Below, in pieces: positions 1 through 5,806 of a DNA stretch of 7,178 nt. Source of the stretch: Bryobacterales bacterium (GTDB lineage: Bacteria > Acidobacteriota > Terriglobia > Bryobacterales > Bryobacteraceae); contig PLMF01000094.1 in NCBI GenBank assembly GCA_003142355.1, positions 1 through 7,178 on the forward strand, written 5' to 3'. The notes below the pieces were generated by a model, which was not told the DNA's origin, made no database searches, and worked only from the letters and a program-made list of their open reading frames with translations. A program made the translations under genes and the position numbers. Numbering within the stretch: the stretch's first letter is position 1; each line of letters opens with the position of its first letter.

Positions 1-91
1 TCGGACCCAACTCCTCCCGTAAGACCGGGAACAGTTGGTCTTGCAGAATCGGTCCGAACGACTGGGTCAGAAATTGAAGTAAGCTGTTCAT
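1..91 (-). CDS. 5' end of an unidentified gene (partial)
   Basis: An ATG at 91 opens a minus-strand frame that runs off the left window edge after 30 codons. The peptide begins MNSLLQFLTQSFGPILQDQL and continues through FPVLREELGP. It is amphipathic and probably helical, with no signal peptide or recognisable catalytic motif. A purine-rich stretch (GGAAGAG) lies about 8 bases upstream of the ATG and could serve as ribosome binding site. I do not recognise the family with confidence. The style of the N-terminus is reminiscent of some transposases common in acidobacterial genomes, but that is an impression, not evidence. The AT-rich gap behind it would fit either an ordinary promoter or an insertion-sequence end. 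Confidence 0.45.
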   Translation of the reverse strand, partial: MNSLLQFLTQSFGPILQDQLFPVLREELGP

Positions 92-239
92 GGGGGCTGC
101 TCTTCCGAACGAATTTTGTTTCGTCACAAATATTCTATTGGGAATCAGTCCCCACTCAAAACATTTTTTAAACTTTTTGTTTTTGCAGGCTCGGGGGGGC
201 AGGATGCGAATTTGCAAGTCCCTCTAAAGCATGCCCCAC
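92..239. other. AT-rich intergenic gap with a short repeat fragment
   Basis: This gap separates the stop of the tamB-like gene from the start of the left-edge gene. It is clearly more AT-rich than its surroundings between about 110 and 188, with T and A runs, and it contains a run of seven G at 193-199. The decamer TCAGTCCCCA at 145-154 is identical to 5178-5187 in the right arm of the inner inverted repeat upstream of the SurA-like gene. It may be a remnant of the same repeat family. I see no convincing rho-independent terminator: the only small stem (TTTGT/ACAAA around 116-131) is weak. Promoter elements for the left-edge gene probably lie here, but none can be assigned. Confidence 0.4.
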
Positions 240-3200
240 TCACTTGAACCGGCGCTTGTAGAAGAAATCCAGGCCGAAGAGGCCGTTCTCTTCGCGCAAC
301 GCCACCACGGACCACTGCTTGCTCAAAGACCATTCCACGCGCACCACCTGGGGGTTGCTGGTGGTGACGTTGGTGATGTAGGTGAAGGTGATGTCGGGCG
401 TCACCTGCTGCTCCAGCGTGAGGCGCGCCTGGGGGTTGGTCTCCAAGCCCGGCAGGGTCGGATCGATGCGCAGGTTGCTCACGCCGAAGAACCGTTGTAG
501 CCGGCCCGCGACGGGGCTGGTGATGGCCTGGCCCAACAGCGCGGATGCGCCCATCTGCTGCCAGGATTGCGGGGTGGTACTCTGCGCGGCGAGCAGCGCG
601 GGGTCGGAGGTCGGGGCGCGGCCGGTGGCCAGCAGGGCCACAATCTCGTTGAACTGGAGCGGCGGATCGGAACGCGGCGTCAGGTTCAGCTTGTTCAACG
701 GGCCGGAGATCGTGAGCATGACATCGACGCCGCGCGCCCTGGTTTCGAGATCGACGTTCAGGACAGGCTCCACTCGCAAGGGGTTATAGAACGCAATGGA
801 ACCCTGGTTGATGGCGAACTTGGTGCCGTAGAACACCACCTGCCCTTGCGTAACGTTGATGCGGCCGATCAGAGCGGGATTGGTGGCGGTGCCGCGCAAG
901 CGCAGGTTGGCTTCGGCCTGGAGGTTCTCGGTGAGGGAGGTTTCGAACTGGGTGTCGAAAGCGGTGTTGATCTGGACATCGAAATTCATGCCGCCGAGAA
1001 AGCCGGTCCGGGCGGATGGCGTGCTGACGGGCTCGGCGGATTTCGCCAGCAGCGAGCCGACATCGGATTCCGGATTGAAGCCGGTGCGGCGGACGGTGAT
1101 GGTTCCGGCGAGCATGCTGCGATCCGAAGTCCCGGTGAGATTCAAGCTGGCGTCCGCGATGGTGCTGACACCTTCGGGATAACGCACGCGCACCTGGGCG
1201 GCTTGCGCGTGCAGCCGGAAAATGACGGGACCGCCGCCGTAGCCGGCGAAGCCGGAGATTTCGATCTTGCCGCCGCCGGTTTCACCGCTCAAGGTCTGGA
1301 TGGTGGCGCGGCTGCCGGTGAACAGGACCACGCCGTTGGCCTTCGAGAGGCCGTTGGGGAGACCGGCGATATCCATGGCCGCGTCGTGGATCTCCATGCG
1401 CCCGTTGACCTGGGGGGCGTCGAAAGGCCCGCGCACGGTGGCGTCGGCGGCGACGGCGCCGGAAGCGTTGAAGTCGCGACTGAATTCCCGGACGAGGGCC
1501 AGATCGGCGCGGCCGCTCACGCGGAGATCCAACCCACTTTTCCGTTCGAACGGCAGCCTGCCGGCGATGCTGAAATCGGACGACCGTCCCACCAGGCGGG
1601 CGCTCTCCACGGTGATGACGGAGTTGGCCATGGTGGCCACCAGGGGGCCGTTATTGTGGAGAGTCAGGGCAGCGGTGGGCAGGCCGGCATCGGGCGCCGG
1701 GCCGATCTCGAATTTCGTGATGCGCGCTTCGGCCTTCATCAGTTGCGGCTTGAGCGCGGGACCGTCGATGCGAAGCTGACCCTCCGCCGAACCCGCGAAC
1801 CGCGAGGCGGCACTGGCGGCCGAAGGCGCCATCCAAACGCGCAATCGGGCGAAGTCGAGACTGGAGAAGGTGACCGTGGCGCTGCCGGGATAATCGCCTT
1901 CCAGACGCCACTCCCCATCGCCCCGAACGGTAGAGTCCGCGAGATCGGAGTCCAGGTGCGCTCGCAGCACCGGGCCCTCGGAAGCGGCGGTGAGGTGCAC
2001 GTCGCCGAGTGGCTGGCCGGTCCATTGCAGGCCTCGCAACGAAACATCGGCGTGGAGCCCGGAGATGCGGAAACCCTGCTGCCCGTTGCGCGGCGGGCCG
2101 AGCTCGACATCTCCATCGGCGGCCACCTGGACCGTCCCGTTGAGGCCCGGGCGAGCCTCCTGCAGGGTATGGATCCGCTGCAGCGCCATGGCGTTGCTCG
2201 AGACCTGAAAGCGCAGGCGGCCGGCGTCGAAGCCCGCCGGCGCGTGGTCGAAGGTGGCGCTCAACTGGACCTGCTTGGCGCCCGAAGAGAGTTGCCCCGC
2301 GGCCAGCCCCACGGTGTGTCCGCTGTAGCTCACGCGCGCCGTGAGGCGGTCGAAAGGTTCGTTGCGGATGGCGCCCTTGGTCACGTCGATATCGGCGTTG
2401 ACGAGCGGTTTTCCGATGGTCCCGGTCAACTGCGCGGTGGCATTGAGCGTGCCGGTGAGGGGTGTGCTGGCGGCGCCGGCGAGCGCCGCCAGGTCCGCTA
2501 TGGGGGCATCGCGGACGGTTCCGTTCCCAAAGATCAGGCTGGCGTCGTTGGTCTTCCACTGGTTCAGACCCACCGCGACGTCGAATTGCGCGCGGGAAGG
2601 GCCGCGGACCAGGACGGCATTGCGCAGCCCCAGGTTCTCCGGCGATGCGGTGGCGTCGGCGACGAGGGAGTCGAAGCCCGTGGCCAGGTAGGAGAAGCGG
2701 GTGACGCGCAGGCGCCCGGCAATCCGCGGGTCATCCAGGTAGCCAGTGACCGTGCCATCGAAAACCACAGAACCGCCGCTCTCGAGCTTTACCGGCAGCG
2801 CGGCGGCGCTCTGGCCCAGTGCGGGCAAAAGATCGTCGAGATCGCGGGTTTCCAGGTGCACGCTCATCTCGCGGCCGAAAGCGCCCGAGACAACGGCGCG
2901 CGAAGAAGGCAGCGTGACGGAGGAGCGGCCCAGGTCGAGTATGCGGCTGCGCGCCTCGTAGCTGGCGGCAATCTGCCCGTGGACGGGCGGACCTTCGATC
3001 CCAGGCTCCAGGTCCAGGCTGGTGGAAACGCGTAGTTCAATGGGCCGCAGCAGCGAGCCTTCCAGGTTCACCTGGCCCGACACCAGGCTGTCCCATGGCA
3101 GCGGTTGGGCGCTGTACAGGGCCACCACGCGGCGGGCCTCCAAATCGGCAATGTCGCCGGTGACCGTGTAGCGGTCCAGATTGCGAACCAACACCTGGCC

Positions 3201-4328
3201 GCGGAAGCTGGCGCCCAGCGCGTCGACAACCACGCCGTGGAATTCGAGATCGCGGCCGCGTAAACCGGCGGTGGCGATAGTGCCCTCGACGGGAACCTGG
3301 CTGGTCGCGTTCACCTCGGTGCCCGAGAGGCGGACAGCGCTGAGGCCGATTCCCCTGGTTCCAGCCGCCAGCGCCGCATCGACGCTGAAACCTTGCAGGC
3401 GCACGAAAGAGTCGCGGTACTCGACGCCGAAGGCATGCAGGCGGCCGGTGGCGGAGTAGTTGGAAGATCCCGCCCAAACGGCGTTTCCGGCGACTTCGGC
3501 GGTGCCGCGCCGCAGTTCCGGCACGCGAAGAATCCGGTTCACGTCGGCGAGAGAAGCGCGTATGTTGTATCGGAAGGAGCCGCGGGGCGAGACCAGGTCT
3601 TCAACCGCGCCCGAGAAATCGATGTGGGAATCGCCCGTCGCCACTTTCGCGGAGGTGACGCCGATGCGATTCTTCTCGAACGTCACCGCCAGGGCGACGT
3701 CCCACGGCACAGGCCCGTAGCTGCCCCATGCAACTTCGAGCGGCTGCACGGAGAGATCGCCGCGATAGCGCGGCCCGGCCCGCTCGTACAGGAACTTCGC
3801 GTTCAGGTTGCGGCCGCGCGCGTCGAACGGAACCTGCCCGCGCGATTCGATCTCGAATACTCCGTTTTGCAGTTGGAAGCGGCCAATCGCCAGGTCGAGG
3901 ATGGTCGCGACCGTGGAGCGCCCGCCGCGGACCTTGGGCGCCGGCAGGTTGGTGCGGCCGCCGGAATCGATGGTCAGGTAGACTCGCGGCTCGACCACTT
4001 CGAGGTACTGAATGTCGACGCGGCGCTCGAGAATCGAGACAATCTTCAGCCCCACGGCGACGGTTCGGGCGCGGAACAGCGGAGGCTTGCCGGAGGGCTC
4101 CGTGCCGTGGATGGCGAACGCGCCGATCTCGGCCCGAAGCCGCTTCCAATCGAACTGAAACGCGCCGATTTCGACGCGGCCGCCGGTGGCCGTCTCCACC
4201 GTGCTCACCACCCGCTGACGCACCTTTTCGTAGAACCAGGCGCTGCGGAGGACGAGGACAGCCGCCACGACGACGAGAGCGAGACCCGCCAGCCCGCCCG
4301 CGGCGATCCACGCGATGCGCCGGCGCAT
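240..4328 (-). CDS. tamB: TamB/AsmA-type translocation and assembly module protein
   Basis: This is a very large protein of about 1,362 residues. An Arg-rich N-terminus is followed by one membrane anchor (about residues 6-28, rich in A, G, L and V). An AsmA-like stretch comes next, then a long run of repetitive beta-strand-rich segments typical of the periplasm-spanning part of TamB proteins. The last 250 or so residues (about 1110 onward) match the TamB C-terminal (DUF490) pattern, including GRINVTQGQVVFYG, ISGPLNKL and an ending near LDFFYKRRFK. Known family role: an inner-membrane-anchored envelope bridge that works with an Omp85-family protein in outer-membrane protein assembly or lipid transport. 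No tamA/bamA lies in the window. ATG at 4328 is preferred; an adjacent GTG at 4331 is an alternative that would add one residue. The start overlaps the stop of the upstream SurA-like gene (TGATG), so the two are probably co-transcribed and translationally coupled. The length is normal for the family and no frameshift is visible. Confidence 0.93.
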   Translation of the reverse strand: MRRRIAWIAAGGLAGLALVVVAAVLVLRSAWFYEKVRQRVVSTVETATGGRVEIGAFQFDWKRLRAEIGAFAIHGTEPSGKPPLFRARTVAVGLKIVSILERRVDIQYLEVVEPRVYLTIDSGGRTNLPAPKVRGGRSTVATILDLAIGRFQLQNGVFEIESRGQVPFDARGRNLNAKFLYERAGPRYRGDLSVQPLEVAWGSYGPVPWDVALAVTFEKNRIGVTSAKVATGDSHIDFSGAVEDLVSPRGSFRYNIRASLADVNRILRVPELRRGTAEVAGNAVWAGSSNYSATGRLHAFGVEYRDSFVRLQGFSVDAALAAGTRGIGLSAVRLSGTEVNATSQVPVEGTIATAGLRGRDLEFHGVVVDALGASFRGQVLVRNLDRYTVTGDIADLEARRVVALYSAQPLPWDSLVSGQVNLEGSLLRPIELRVSTSLDLEPGIEGPPVHGQIAASYEARSRILDLGRSSVTLPSSRAVVSGAFGREMSVHLETRDLDDLLPALGQSAAALPVKLESGGSVVFDGTVTGYLDDPRIAGRLRVTRFSYLATGFDSLVADATASPENLGLRNAVLVRGPSRAQFDVAVGLNQWKTNDASLIFGNGTVRDAPIADLAALAGAASTPLTGTLNATAQLTGTIGKPLVNADIDVTKGAIRNEPFDRLTARVSYSGHTVGLAAGQLSSGAKQVQLSATFDHAPAGFDAGRLRFQVSSNAMALQRIHTLQEARPGLNGTVQVAADGDVELGPPRNGQQGFRISGLHADVSLRGLQWTGQPLGDVHLTAASEGPVLRAHLDSDLADSTVRGDGEWRLEGDYPGSATVTFSSLDFARLRVWMAPSAASAASRFAGSAEGQLRIDGPALKPQLMKAEARITKFEIGPAPDAGLPTAALTLHNNGPLVATMANSVITVESARLVGRSSDFSIAGRLPFERKSGLDLRVSGRADLALVREFSRDFNASGAVAADATVRGPFDAPQVNGRMEIHDAAMDIAGLPNGLSKANGVVLFTGSRATIQTLSGETGGGKIEISGFAGYGGGPVIFRLHAQAAQVRVRYPEGVSTIADASLNLTGTSDRSMLAGTITVRRTGFNPESDVGSLLAKSAEPVSTPSARTGFLGGMNFDVQINTAFDTQFETSLTENLQAEANLRLRGTATNPALIGRINVTQGQVVFYGTKFAINQGSIAFYNPLRVEPVLNVDLETRARGVDVMLTISGPLNKLNLTPRSDPPLQFNEIVALLATGRAPTSDPALLAAQSTTPQSWQQMGASALLGQAITSPVAGRLQRFFGVSNLRIDPTLPGLETNPQARLTLEQQVTPDITFTYITNVTTSNPQVVRVEWSLSKQWSVVALREENGLFGLDFFYKRRFK

Positions 4329-5038
4329 CACTGGAACACCTCGTCATGGAACACGATCTCGGTGCGGTTGCGGGCCTCTTTGAGCCAGGTATTCATTTCC
4401 CGGTCGGCGCGCTGGCCGGCGATCGTCTCCTCGATCCGGTCGCGATAGTCTTCGAGGTCGATAGGCTGGCCGGGGTGGGCAGCTTCCGCCGCCGGCTTCA
4501 CCACCTTGTCGTAGTAATCCTGAATGTCCGGGCCGGTCACCTGGACACCGGATTGAAAACGCACCTCGATGAACAGCAGCAGGGTGCGCTGCCAGAGCAG
4601 CAGGTCCTTGACATCCTGGTCGGCGATGCCGTAATCGGCCAGTGCGCGCTGGTATTCCTCATCTTTCGGAAAGCGCTGCTTCCGGAACGCTTCGAGCACC
4701 GGCGCCACCTCGGCGGCGCTGGGGATGGGGTATCGGCTGATTTCCAGTTCACGCCGGATGAGCACCTGCTCCACCATGCGCTCAGCGGTGGCCCGCTGGC
4801 CGGCCGGGCTGAAATCGGGCTGGACGCCGTCCAGAAAAGCGGCCACCCGGATTTCGCGATGGAGGTCGCTTTCGGCGATCACGCGATTGCCCACCGAGAC
4901 GGCGATGCGATCGATGATTTCGGCGCGCGCCGGGAGGGTGACCGCCAGCAGGGCGAATGCGAGGACGGCAGTAGCCTTACCCCACCGCTCCCTAACGGTC
5001 GCGGCTCTGAATGCGGCCTCGTACCGAGCCGCGACCAT
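4328..5038 (-). CDS. Exported SurA-like periplasmic chaperone lacking a parvulin domain
   Basis: The protein has 236 residues from the ATG at 5038. Residues 1-21 are a basic leader, 22-36 a hydrophobic core (ATAVLAFALLAV), and 37-39 ARA fits signal peptidase I cleavage before E40. The mature start, EIIDRIAVSVGNRVIAESDL, is the hallmark N-terminal strand and turn of SurA-type chaperones. Helices follow (about 80-165), then VTGPDIQDYYDKVV, and a C-terminal helix REMNTWLKEARNRTEIVF that resembles the last element of SurA. No parvulin (PPIase) domain lies between, so it keeps only the N-domain plus C-helix core, the part known to carry chaperone activity in E. coli SurA. It probably chaperones outer-membrane proteins. 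Its stop overlaps the tamB-like start. The first 19 codons coincide exactly with a palindromic repeat. The Shine-Dalgarno match for this ATG is weak, and no good in-frame start lies between it and the hydrophobic core. An upstream in-frame ATG at 5281 would give 317 residues but place about 100 residues before the signal core. Confidence 0.8.
   Translation of the reverse strand: MVAARYEAAFRAATVRERWGKATAVLAFALLAVTLPARAEIIDRIAVSVGNRVIAESDLHREIRVAAFLDGVQPDFSPAGQRATAERMVEQVLIRRELEISRYPIPSAAEVAPVLEAFRKQRFPKDEEYQRALADYGIADQDVKDLLLWQRTLLLFIEVRFQSGVQVTGPDIQDYYDKVVKPAAEAAHPGQPIDLEDYRDRIEETIAGQRADREMNTWLKEARNRTEIVFHDEVFQ
4337..4342 (-). promoter_or_regulatory. Ribosome binding site of the tamB-like gene
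   Basis: GAGGTG on the minus strand lies 8 bases before the ATG at 4328 and 5 bases before the GTG at 4331. It sits inside the last codons of the upstream SurA-like gene. The spacing slightly favours the ATG. The site supports translation by coupling to the upstream reading frame. Confidence 0.6.
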
Positions 5039-5041
5039 TAG

Positions 5042-5238
5042 TCCGCATTTCTCACACACCGAGACCGAGGGCTTCCGTAAAGGGGCGAAAACCCGGGGAC
5101 TGACGGATGTGTCCACGCGGCGGTGTGACGACACGGTGTTTGGCGAGGGAGGGCGCGCGCCTTGGGACACATTCGTCAGTCCCCAGGTTTTCGCGGACCA
5201 TTCGGGTGGCGGAGGTGGAACGCTGTGAGAAATGCGGA
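5042..5238. mobile_element. MITE-like element, 197 bp, with 15-bp perfect TIRs and TTAG target duplication
   Basis: The left terminal repeat TCCGCATTTCTCACA (5042-5056) is matched perfectly by its inverted copy TGTGAGAAATGCGGA (5224-5238). A direct TTAG lies immediately outside each end (5038-5041 and 5239-5242), as expected for a 4-bp target duplication. The element is too short to encode a transposase, so it would have to be moved in trans. A YTAR-type 4-bp target is known for IS5-group elements, which makes an IS5-family transposase a candidate partner; this is an inference. The strongest support is that removing the element and one TTAG restores a near-perfect palindrome at the target. 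Inside it lies a second, 30-bp inverted repeat. Confidence 0.8.
5085..5194. repeat. Inner 30-bp inverted repeat of the MITE-like element
   Basis: The arms 5085-5114 and 5165-5194 are inverted copies matching at 28 of 30 bases, separated by a 50-base loop (5115-5164). The loop itself holds the palindrome GGCGCGCGCC and a small GTGT/ACAC stem. Each arm contains the core GGGGACTGACG followed by ATGTGTCC. Folded as RNA or single-stranded DNA this would form a long, stable cruciform or hairpin inside the element. The core resembles short dispersed sequences I associate with acidobacterial and planctomycete genomes, but that association is unverified. Confidence 0.85.
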
Positions 5239-5272
5239 TTAGGGAGCGGTGGCTCTGCCGGTCAGCCTCACG

Positions 5273-5296
5273 GGTGGTCATGGCGCTTTGACCACC
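5273..5296. repeat. 8-bp perfect hairpin upstream of the SurA-like gene
   Basis: GGTGGTCA (5273-5280) and TGACCACC (5289-5296) form a perfect stem around the 8-base loop TGGCGCTT. On the minus strand it contains both an AGGTGG that could act as a Shine-Dalgarno and the upstream in-frame ATG at 5281, so folding would hide that start. No U-tract follows, so it is not a classical terminator. It could be an operator-like dyad or chance. Confidence 0.5.
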
Positions 5297-5346
5297 TGTA
5301 AAAACCTGGGACCGGCTTCCCCAGACCGGTGAAGCACCCTACGCGA

Positions 5347-5477
5347 GTGACGCATCATGCCGGGGGGGGAGAGATTATTATTCATGACCTTTTAAGCCAT
5401 TGTTTTTCAATTGGTTGAGTGCGTGGGTCGGGGTTTTGTGACGCATCCGGAGGGTCTTTTTTGCAAGATGCGTCACA
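5347..5477. repeat. GTGACGCATC repeat cluster with an 11-bp hairpin
   Basis: The decamer GTGACGCATC occurs at 5347-5356 and 5438-5447 on the plus strand and inverted at 5467-5476. The last two extend to a perfect 11-bp inverted repeat (TGTGACGCATC 5437-5447, GATGCGTCACA 5467-5477) around a 19-base loop containing a T run. On the plus strand the stem is followed by CGGA and on the minus strand by AAAAC, so neither side looks like a rho-independent terminator. It may be a small dispersed repeat, a protein-binding site or a cruciform. It has no sequence in common with the MITE-like element next to it. Confidence 0.6.
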
Positions 5478-5757
5478 CGGACGGTGCGGAGGATCCGGTG
5501 ATTCGGGTGCCTCTGTTTAAGTGCCCTAATTTCAATTGGATACCGCTGTCGGGGAGGGCCGGCGTGGGACTGCGCGGGCACCCAGTCGCCAGGAGGACGG
5601 AACGAAGCCAAAATACGCCGATTGGGCTGCCGCACGCGAGATGCGGAACAGAGCCAAGCTCGGATCAGGACCACGGCGGAATCCCTCCTGTCCACAGTGT
5701 ACAACGGTGGGGCAGAGTAAGAAGCCTAAGTGGTTGATTCCGCAGAGACAATGTGTT

Positions 5758-5783
5758 GTGATCGCCGATCCGCCGCAGATCAC
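5758..5783. repeat. Small dyad downstream of the GH5 gene
   Basis: GTGATC (5758-5763) and GATCAC (5778-5783) form a perfect 6-bp stem with a 14-base loop, about 24 bases past the GH5 stop codon on the minus strand. No T-tract follows on the minus strand, so a terminator role is only a possibility. Confidence 0.25.
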
Positions 5784-5806
5784 CCTCATGGGAGCGGAGC
5801 CGCCAA

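Larger units (their letters stand above)
4982..5252. repeat. Palindromic repeat with 26-bp arms, interrupted by a MITE-like insertion
   Basis: The left arm is 4982-5007. The right arm is 5026-5041 continued at 5243-5252, that is, with the 197-bp element and one TTAG removed. The two 26-base arms are inverted copies that match at 25 positions; the only mismatch is C4996 against A5037. The loop is 18 bases (5008-5025). Even without the reconstruction, 4992-5007 and 5026-5041 pair at 15 of 16 positions, and 4982-4995 and 5239-5252 pair at 14 of 14. This looks like a REP-like dispersed palindrome. Its left arm, loop and most of the right arm are read as the N-terminus of the SurA-like protein. 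Confidence 0.85.
5253..5806. other. Repeat-rich intergenic region, no convincing gene
   Basis: This region of more than 500 bases lies between the interrupted palindrome and the GH5 stop. The frames open here on both strands overlap each other, have no good ribosome binding sites, and show no domain I recognise. What it does hold: a dyad at 5273-5296; the string AAAACCTGGGAC at 5301-5312, similar to part of the MITE arms; three copies of GTGACGCATC (5347-5356, 5438-5447 and inverted at 5467-5476); a run of eight G at 5362-5369; an AT-rich stretch around 5374-5415; and a small dyad at 5758-5783. The promoter of the SurA-like/tamB-like pair presumably lies here, reading leftward, but I cannot place it. 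Confidence 0.5.

Noticed and set aside
567..3035. A plus-strand open frame of 822 codons opposite the tamB-like gene
   Set aside because: It lies wholly antisense to a protein with clear TamB features. Its translation is low-complexity (G, A, R, D and Q rich) with no domain, as is usual for the shadow of a GC-rich gene.
3393..5041. Plus-strand open frames of 351 and 437 codons opposite the tamB-like and SurA-like genes
   Set aside because: They overlap each other and two well-supported minus-strand genes. The Arg-rich composition is typical of frame shadows and no ribosome binding site supports them.
4328..5281. Using the ATG at 5281 as the main start of the SurA-like gene
   Set aside because: It would put about 100 residues, 67 of them encoded by a mobile element, in front of the hydrophobic signal core, which is incompatible with normal Sec export. 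Kept only as an alternative.
193..5369. Runs of seven G (193-199) and eight G (5362-5369)
   Set aside because: Isolated homopolymers without further G-tracts do not make a G-quadruplex, and are not unusual in GC-rich intergenic DNA.
5374..5415. Sigma70-type promoter for the SurA-like/tamB-like operon in the AT-rich stretch
   Set aside because: TTGAAA on the minus strand has no acceptable -10 box at 16-18 bases; the AATAATAAT stretch lies too far away, so no call was made.
5437..5477. Rho-independent terminator for the GH5 gene
   Set aside because: The stem is good, but the minus strand after it reads AAAAC and the plus strand CGGA; the required U-tract is missing, and it lies 330 bases past the GH5 stop.
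5347..5477. CRISPR-like array from the repeated GTGACGCATC
   Set aside because: Only three short copies, one of them inverted, with unequal spacing of 81 and 19 bases and no cas genes.
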